Source: Melampsora larici-populina 98AG31 (Eukaryota > Basidiomycota > Pucciniomycetes > Pucciniales > Melampsoraceae). Taken from it: a DNA stretch of 64,000 nucleotides. Location of the stretch: assembly GCF_000204055.1 (NCBI RefSeq), contig NW_006768765.1:1248385-1312384 (forward strand), written 5' to 3'. This document shows positions 57,612 to 64,000 of this stretch, one piece after another; position 1 is the stretch's first letter, and every line of letters begins with the position of its first letter. The position numbers and the translations under genes are program-made. The notes under the pieces were generated by a model. The model was not told the DNA's origin. It ran no database searches and saw only the letters and a program-made list of their open reading frames with translations.

Positions 57612-60600
57612 TTATCCACTACACATCGTACAGGCTCCTGGGTTTTCTAGTGAACACATCAATGCCGCTTGTTCGAGTTCGCGTTCTTCAGCCCGTTTCT
57701 TTGCTTCTTCAAAGGTCAATTCACGTTCTGGTGCTTTGGAAGTAGGCGCTTCGACTGTTACCTGAGAACCTGTTGATATATATGAAGATGAGGTAGAGGG
57801 TGCAACTCCAGAGACCTTTCGAGTTAATTTGCTAGCTACAGCTGTCGCATTTGTGATGTCATTCATCGGCGACGATAATGACTTTGTAGGTGCAAGAAGA
57901 GCTTTGAGTGAGCTTGTAGTAGCGGTAGCAGCCTTGTTTGCTGCTTTGGCTTCATCTTGTAGTTTTTTGTCTACCGTAAACTGAATGGCGTTGGCCGCAG
58001 CTCGGGTACGAAGATAGTACATCCCGGTCTTCAAACCCTTCTTCCATGCATAGAAGTGCATCTAAAAAAAGTTTCGCGGTCAGATGAGCTATCTTTCTCT
58101 TCAATCATTTCCATGGTAAAAGCTTACAGATGTCAGTTGGCCAAATGTCGGAGCTTGCAAGTGAATATTGAGTGATTGCGATTGATCAATGAAAGCTCCA
58201 CGATCGGCAGCTAGATCAATGATCACCTGTGAGATATTGGACATAGACTAGTCAGATTACGTGTATTAAGCGTGTTATGCAAAAATCAAATATTGATTAC
58301 CTTTTGACTAATCTCCCAAACGGTCTTGTACACTGCTTTCATCTTGGTGGGAATATCAGGGATGTTTTGAATAGATCCCTGATGGGCTATGATTCGGTTC
58401 TTCATTTCATCGTTCCATAAACCCATCTCCACGAGCTCTTTGAGCAGCCAAGGATTGACAATTTGAAACTCGCCCGCCAGGACCCGTCGCGTGTAAATGT
58501 TACTGTCGAGTAACACTTCAGCATACGTAGAACCGTGAAGATATCAGAGCAAGATAACATACGAGGTGTACGGCTCAAAACATTCGTTGAAGCCCATGAT
58601 CTGACTGGTCGAAGCAGTAGGCATTGGCGCAAGCAAAAGTGAGTTCCTCAAGCCGGTAGCCTTTATCCTTTCTTTCAGATCGTCCCATTTCCACAGGTCG
58701 GAGGGTGTGACGCCCCACATATCGTATTGGAGTTCTCCTAGACTAGCGGGCGACCCGGGGAATGTCTCGTATGCGCCTTCCGCCACGGCAAGCTCGTTCG
58801 AGGCTTCGAGCGCTGCGTGATAGAGTGTCTCGAAGATCTGCGCATTCAATTTTTTGGCTTCCGGGGAATCGAATGGAAGCTTTAAGATCTGGAAGGCATC
58901 TGCCAATCCGTTGACTCCGATTCCAATGGGTCGATGTCTCATGTTGGACTTTTTAGCTTCTGGGACGGGGTAGTAGTTCACATCAATTATACGATTCAAG
59001 TTCCACGTGACTTCCTTCGTCACCTCATGTAACTTTTGGAAATCATAGACTCCGTCGGTGATATACGTCGGCAGCGCGATCGAGGCCAGGTTACAAACCG
59101 CCACCTCATCTGGGGCTGAATACTCGATGATCTCAGTACATAGGTTCGATGACTTGATGGTACCAAGGTTCTTTTGATTCGATTTGCCTGTTCATGACCA
59201 GACAGATTCCATCAGATGAGAAGTTTTGAGAGACCCTGGTTGTAAATCAAGACTTACGGTTCGCGGCATCTTTGTACAACATAAAGGGGTTTCCTGTCTC
59301 AGTTTGAGCTTCCAAGATAGCGTACCAAAGTTTTTGGGCTTTCACTGTTTTCTTGGCACGGCCTTCTTTTTCATATTGATCAAATAACTTTTCAAACGCC
59401 TCTCCATAAACGTCGGAAAGACCGGGCGCCTCGGCCGGGCAGAAGAGGGGCCAATCGCCGTTCTAGTGGATGGTGATAATTGGTCAGTTAAGATTAACAT
59501 GATAGTAGCGTGAGCAGGTAGGCTCACGTCTTCCACTCGCTGCATAAATAAATCTGGAATCCATAGCGCGTAGAAAAGGTCACGAGCTCTGCTTTCTTCC
59601 TTTCCGTGATTTTTACGTAGATCGAGCCAATCAAATACATCTGCGTGCCATGGCTCAATGTAAATCGCAAAAGCACCTGGTCTTTTGTTCCCACCTTGAT
59701 CAACGTATCTGGCCGTCTAAAAACGTGACACTCATCAACATCGCGACGCTAGGAGTGTATCGAAGTCGACTACCTACATTGTTGAAGACACGCAGCATAG
59801 GCACTATCCCATTTGAGTACCCGTTGGTACCAGCAATGTAACTACCAGTGGCCCGGATATCATGGATATTAAGACCGATTCCACCAGCCGTCTTGGAGAT
59901 CATAGCGCAAGTCTTGAGAGTGTCATAGATACCATCAATTGAGTCCGACTTCATGCTGACCAAAAAGCAGGACGAGAGTTGGGGATGGGGAGTTCCAGAG
60001 TTGAAAAGGGTAGGTGATGCGTGTGTGAAATACTAGCAAATGTGACCATGTCAGCAAGATTATCAATGATCATAGACAGAAAACGTAGCACGGATGCTGC
60101 ACCTTTTCTGACATCAAATTGTAAGTCCTGATGGCTCGATCAACATCAGTCCCATGAATTCCTACTGCGACGCGCATGAGCATGTGTTGTGGCCTTTCAG
60201 CAACTTTATTGTCGATACGCAGGAGGTAGGATCGCTCTAGCGTCTTGAAGCCAAAGTAGTTGTAGTTGAAGTCACGGTCATAGATGACTGCGCTGTTCAA
60301 AGCTTCCGCATTTGCCTGGACGGCTTCGTATGTTTCATCTGAGATCATAGGTGATGGACGACCGTTCTTCGGGTTGACTGTCATTGAGGAGAGACGCACA
60401 CGCGTAAATAAAAGTTGTAGGAATCGAGTCAGGCCTGCGAATCTGGTGCTTACCATATCTGTAAAGATCTTCGATGACCTGGCTAAAAAGTTTTTTGGTC
60501 TCTTTGTGAAGATTGCTGATAGCGATCCGCGCAGCAAGCACAGCGTAATCAGGATGTCGCGTGGTCATATAAGCAGCTGTCTCAGCTGCCAAGTTATCCA

Positions 60601-60984
60601 ATTCGACTGTTGTAACACCATTGAAAACGCCGTTGATAACTTTCTTAGTACTAGATCGAAGGAAGGGAAGCAAATGAGTAGTTGTCTCGATTTGACATTA
60701 CGTTAGCTCAGCTTACATTTCAATCGGTTCAACATGCACATTGTCAAGACCATAGCAAAGTTTATTTATCCGAGCGGTAATCTTGTCAAAAGCGACTGTG
60801 GAAAGAAGATACCTTAGTAAGAGACAGATTGCTTGATGAAGAGTAATGGCGGAATAACGTACCTCGCTCTCGGCGTCCATCACGTTTGTAAACCTGCAAG
60901 AACCGTATAAAAAAGTGTCAGATCCGATCAGCCGATCAAAAATGAAAATGGGTTATGATTCGAAAGGTAGCGTACAAAGGCCAT
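57612..60984 (-). CDS. RNR1: Ribonucleoside-diphosphate reductase large subunit
   Basis: The catalytic alpha subunit of class I RNR, reducing ribonucleoside diphosphates to dNDPs in the cytosol. Twelve exons join in phase to 871 aa: 60984-60976, 60893-60863, 60795-60717, 60650-60454, 60377-60103, 60032-59778, 59716-59528, 59462-59258, 59187-58563, 58502-58301, 58226-58128, 58061-57612. The first coding exon holds only MAF. Visible are the ATP cone ([20 protein letters not shown]), [21 protein letters not shown] (active-site Cys), [55 protein letters not shown] (radical Cys and Glu) and [14 protein letters not shown] (partner Cys), [15 protein letters not shown], and a C-terminal redox pair in CTMCSG. 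The linker before the tail is Ala/Ser/Thr-rich and long. Every hallmark residue looks intact. Confidence 0.97.
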
Positions 60985-62863
60985 CGCGGTTATCTAGATA
61001 TCTGAGAGCTGTGGTTTACAGGTTTGCAAGAGGTCTAAGTCAAGGATGATGAGTTCTAGACTGTTAATCTGAAGATGTAGTGATGGTAAAATGTAAGTCG
61101 AAGTTCTGAGTCAATTTATTCTTGGATGGGAACTGAAATTGAAACGCGTCTAAGGTTTTTATAAGTTTGACCTTTTGAGGCTCACAGGCTGTCTGTCTGC
61201 TAAAATCACGGAATTCGACGCGTCAAGTTCTCTAAGTCCTGAGTTGGTACTTAATTTAGCAGATAATGCTTAAGATTACTAATCCTCTATCATGTATGCA
61301 GATACTCCGAGATGTGCAGTGCACATCGTACAACGCTGCTTGACGACATATCAAATCAGACTTTGCAAACAGGAATCAAATTCAAATTCAAAGCCTGTAC
61401 AACTCCTGCTGGAAGCATCATAGTGCTCTTGATCAGTTTCAAAAACAATTGTGTTAACAATTGCGTTTATTGTAGGATAAGATGCTGGGAAACAGATGAT
61501 GATGATGATTGGTTTTTGAGGCATATCCTTGCAAGCCATGAACTACTTTGATTGCATGGTCCCGATTATTTGTAGAGCTGTAAGGGTATCAAATCATTAT
61601 GTCTATCCCAGGTGTACCCCCTATGGCTGCTCTGTGATATCACTCCAAAGGTTGAGTTTTGTTGCACAGAATATGTCCATTTGTGTTGGCTCAGATTCAA
61701 TGATTGGTGAGTCTCCATGTGAAGTTGCAGAAAGAGATAATTGCCTTGTAGGCTTCAATGTATGATAGGATTTGTTTGTTCATGTGGAGGATGAATTGAT
61801 GTGAATCAATGTAAAGTTTATTGCTAATCAAACACACATGGTCAACTACCTCAACTCTTGGGGGGTCTACAGGTATCTCTAATTTGCTAAGGTAAGATTT
61901 GCAAGAGATGTGGCCTCATTAAACTTGAATCATCATGACCACCTTTTGTTTCAAAAGGTCTGATGGACTATCAAGATTTTTTTGGACTGAGGTTGCTGTC
62001 CAAGTCTCTTGATCCCTTCTTTGCCAAATGTCAGAGACAGTAAAGAATTTGGATTTCAAGTTGGTCAAGAAAGATGATTTTTGGTGAGAGTAGACACAGG
62101 AGTTGGTTTCTCCAGGGAAATTTCTAGGAAACATTGGAGGCCGCAGTATCTAACTTGTATATGACATGAGAGTCTGCTGGGCCTAAGGAAACAGTGTTTG
62201 ACTTTTTGATGTTTGCACACCATGCAGTTTATCATGGCTATCAGTGCAGATTGCCAAGTACTGGTGCTGTCAGCCCTTGAGCTTTTGTAGAGCAGAAGCC
62301 AAAAGGGCTTCACATAAGTACACTGATAAAACATGATAAGAGGCAAAAATCATGCTCAAATTGATTGAGATGCATGTAAATAGTAAATTCCAAAAAATCA
62401 CTCCCATTGATTTCTTCATATCCTTTAGAATCAACAAATCAAGCAAAAATTTGACTGCTCATGTCCAATTCACAATGACATATAGAAATACTGCCCATAA
62501 GGGAAGACCACAGGGGACAAATTATGTTTTGGTTATATTTGCTGATCACCCATTGTTCAAAACCTTTGTGGTTTGTTGCAACATGTATGTAACAAAAACT
62601 GACTTTGGGCAAGGAATATCAATCACCATCCCAACTAATCCTTCTGACACTCAATGAAACAGTCCTTACAGAAAATTGACAATCCAAAAGGATTTGCAAA
62701 GAACAGTATAGTTGGAAATCTTCAACCTTAACCTCACATACTTCTTGCTACATATTTATCTTTAGGATTGATCATGTATCTCAAGAGTTATCCAATATAA
62801 GCCACAGTAGTGAATTACAGAAGGGTGATCAGCAAACTCATTGCAAACCTATTGCAAACAAGA
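60985..62863. other. RNR1 promoter then repeat-like intergenic DNA
   Basis: The first ~250 bases are the presumed promoter; an ACGCGT hexamer occurs at 61144-61149 and a GACGCGTCA palindrome core near 61217, which resemble MluI-box (MCB) type elements found upstream of S-phase genes in fungi. The rest has no supported gene. Confidence 0.35.
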
Positions 62864-62945
62864 CTTGCAATTGAAGAAAGTTGCGAAGGAGAAAGTTGCA
62901 AAGGAGAAAGTTGCAAACACAGTCACTGCAACTTTCTTCAATCAG
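62864..62945. repeat. Hairpin with 15-bp tandem GTTGCAAAGGAGAAA
   Basis: GTTGCRAAGGAGAAA is repeated (62879-62915) between inverted ends ATTGAAGAAAGTTGC and GCAACTTTCTTCAAT. A small minisatellite or foldback. Confidence 0.6.
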
Positions 62946-63631
62946 GTTACATACATTCTGGTGGTGTGAAAAAGGTATTAGAAACACAGTTGATGAGAAT
63001 ATAGTATCTCATTCACTGTGGATATTGAGTGTCCCAAAAGCCTCATGACCATCAATTTTGTGTCATTTGTCATTTTTTTCAGCTATCAAACCAATACCTT
63101 CTTGTGTTGGTGATTGAATTCATTTCATTAGTCAACCCCATCAATCTCATGAAATTCCTATTTCAACCCAAAGATCAAAATCTTTCAACTCCAATGCAAG
63201 TAAAGCCTTCATACATTCATGATGATAGGCCATAATTTCACAAAACATCTTCACAAACCTAAAAACAATCTGGTTTCTTTGTTTCATTGTCTTTGGTAGT
63301 AAAACATCTCCCAAAGGTACCTGCATGGATTATATGGAAACATAGTTTGTTTTTGATCATTGTTTTACCAGTTCATGAAGGACCCTGTTTTGATTCACAT
63401 GGGGATCTCACCATGTAGAAACATATTTGGCTAAAGTGACCAAAATTGTAAAGAAGAATCCAATCCTTGAACATGTATGAACTTGTCAGAAATGTTTGCC
63501 TTGTTGCTTCATAAAGAAAATCAAAGTGAGAGTTTTGTTTACTTTACAACCTGCAGCTCTTTTGCCATTGCTTTCCCTGGTCTTCCAATATGAAAAATGA
63601 AACTTGACTCAAATTCCAAGTTTCAATTGGG
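62946..63631. other. Intergenic DNA, no gene seen
   Basis: Only short frames lacking motifs. Confidence 0.35.
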
Positions 63632-64000
63632 TAAAGAAAGTGCTGAATAAAAAACCTGTCCTATGCCTATTCCAGCCTCAAGGCTTGCACCTTCACTATT
63701 TCCATCAAGAGGAGGTATGTTGAGTTGAGTTCCTGTGTTGCAGGAGATCTGCCTTGGCCAGGGCTTTTAATTACATATATTTTCACTAATGTATGTACCA
63801 ACTGTTATGATCACTGAGATATCCATGTGATCTTGGGGGGTTGTGGAATTTGTCAAATCACACATTTCCAAAAGAACCAGACATGGTATTGGCAAAGCTC
63901 CTAGATGTGTGCCATCTGATAGCCCTTGTTCAGGCACATCGTTAGCACCTCTCATGTATCCGGCACCCTGTCACATGGCTTTCAATGAGCTGGTATCTGA
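63632..64000 (+). mobile_element. Second, diverged copy of the hAT-type MITE, cut by window end
   Basis: Collinear with 8714-9110: ATTCCRGCC, TTAATTACATATA/TTGATTACATATA, ACATTTCCAAA, CCATCTGATAGCCCTTGTT, CACATGGCTT/TACATGACTT and GGTATCTGA occur in the same order. The left TIR is too diverged to place exactly and the right TIR lies beyond the window. Confidence 0.65.

Noticed and set aside
1..64000. tRNA and rRNA genes
   Set aside because: I scanned by eye for the GGTTCRANNC box and paired stems and found no convincing tRNA or rRNA; a covariance-model scan would be decisive.

Overview
The window looks like a gene-poor, transposon-rich stretch of a fungal nuclear genome. Genes are split by many short introns of about 45-155 nt, most with GTRNGT donors and several with CTAAC/CTGAC-like branch points. 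Intergenic DNA is AT-rich and full of decayed elements. Gene content (SAM decarboxylase, Och1-type mannosyltransferase, EMC4, iron-sulfur L-serine dehydratase, ribosomal P0, class I ribonucleotide reductase) and structure fit a basidiomycete. A rust fungus (Pucciniales, Puccinia/Melampsora-like) is my best inference, not something the sequence proves. Exon models were built by hand; for each spliced gene I checked that the exon phases join into one frame. All starts given are ATG.

Layout. 1-0.5 kb: 5' part of an unknown basic nuclear-type protein running off the left edge. 0.5-3.3 kb: repeats, including a large inverted repeat. 3.3-4.75 kb (-): SPE2. 4.75-13.8 kb: a repeat field with at least five small non-autonomous elements whose terminal inverted repeats (TIRs) and target-site duplications (TSDs) can be read. 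13.8-16.2 kb (+): Ser/Pro-rich protein of unknown function. 18.1-19.9 kb (+): GT32 mannosyltransferase. 20.6-21.4 kb (+): mitochondrial ribosomal protein uL23m. 21.9-23.0 kb (-): EMC4, divergent from an unknown helical protein at 23.2-24.5 kb (+). 26.9-29.3 kb (+): an 11-exon zinc-finger protein, followed by its broken tandem copy (29.6-31.1 kb), a dead Tc1/mariner-type transposase and a foldback element. 33.8-37.3 kb (-): 15-exon mitochondrial-type L-serine dehydratase. 37.3-43.5 kb: repeats, including a 5'-truncated LINE with its target-site duplication. 43.6-46.1 kb (+): intronless 824-aa protein, possibly secreted. 48.1-50.2 kb (-): a PPR-like protein whose N-terminus is a decayed duplicate of the serine dehydratase 5' exons. 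50.2-53.3 kb: repeats. 53.3-54.5 kb (+): RPP0. 57.6-61.0 kb (-): RNR1. 61-64 kb: repeats, ending in a copy of the hAT-type element seen at 8.7 kb.

There is no operon-like or pathway cluster: the conserved genes are ordinary housekeeping functions (polyamine, serine and nucleotide metabolism, translation, ER membrane insertion, glycosylation). The most unusual biology is the chimeric serine dehydratase/PPR gene, the lineage-specific zinc-finger gene with its decaying neighbour, and several element families that I could delimit to the base.
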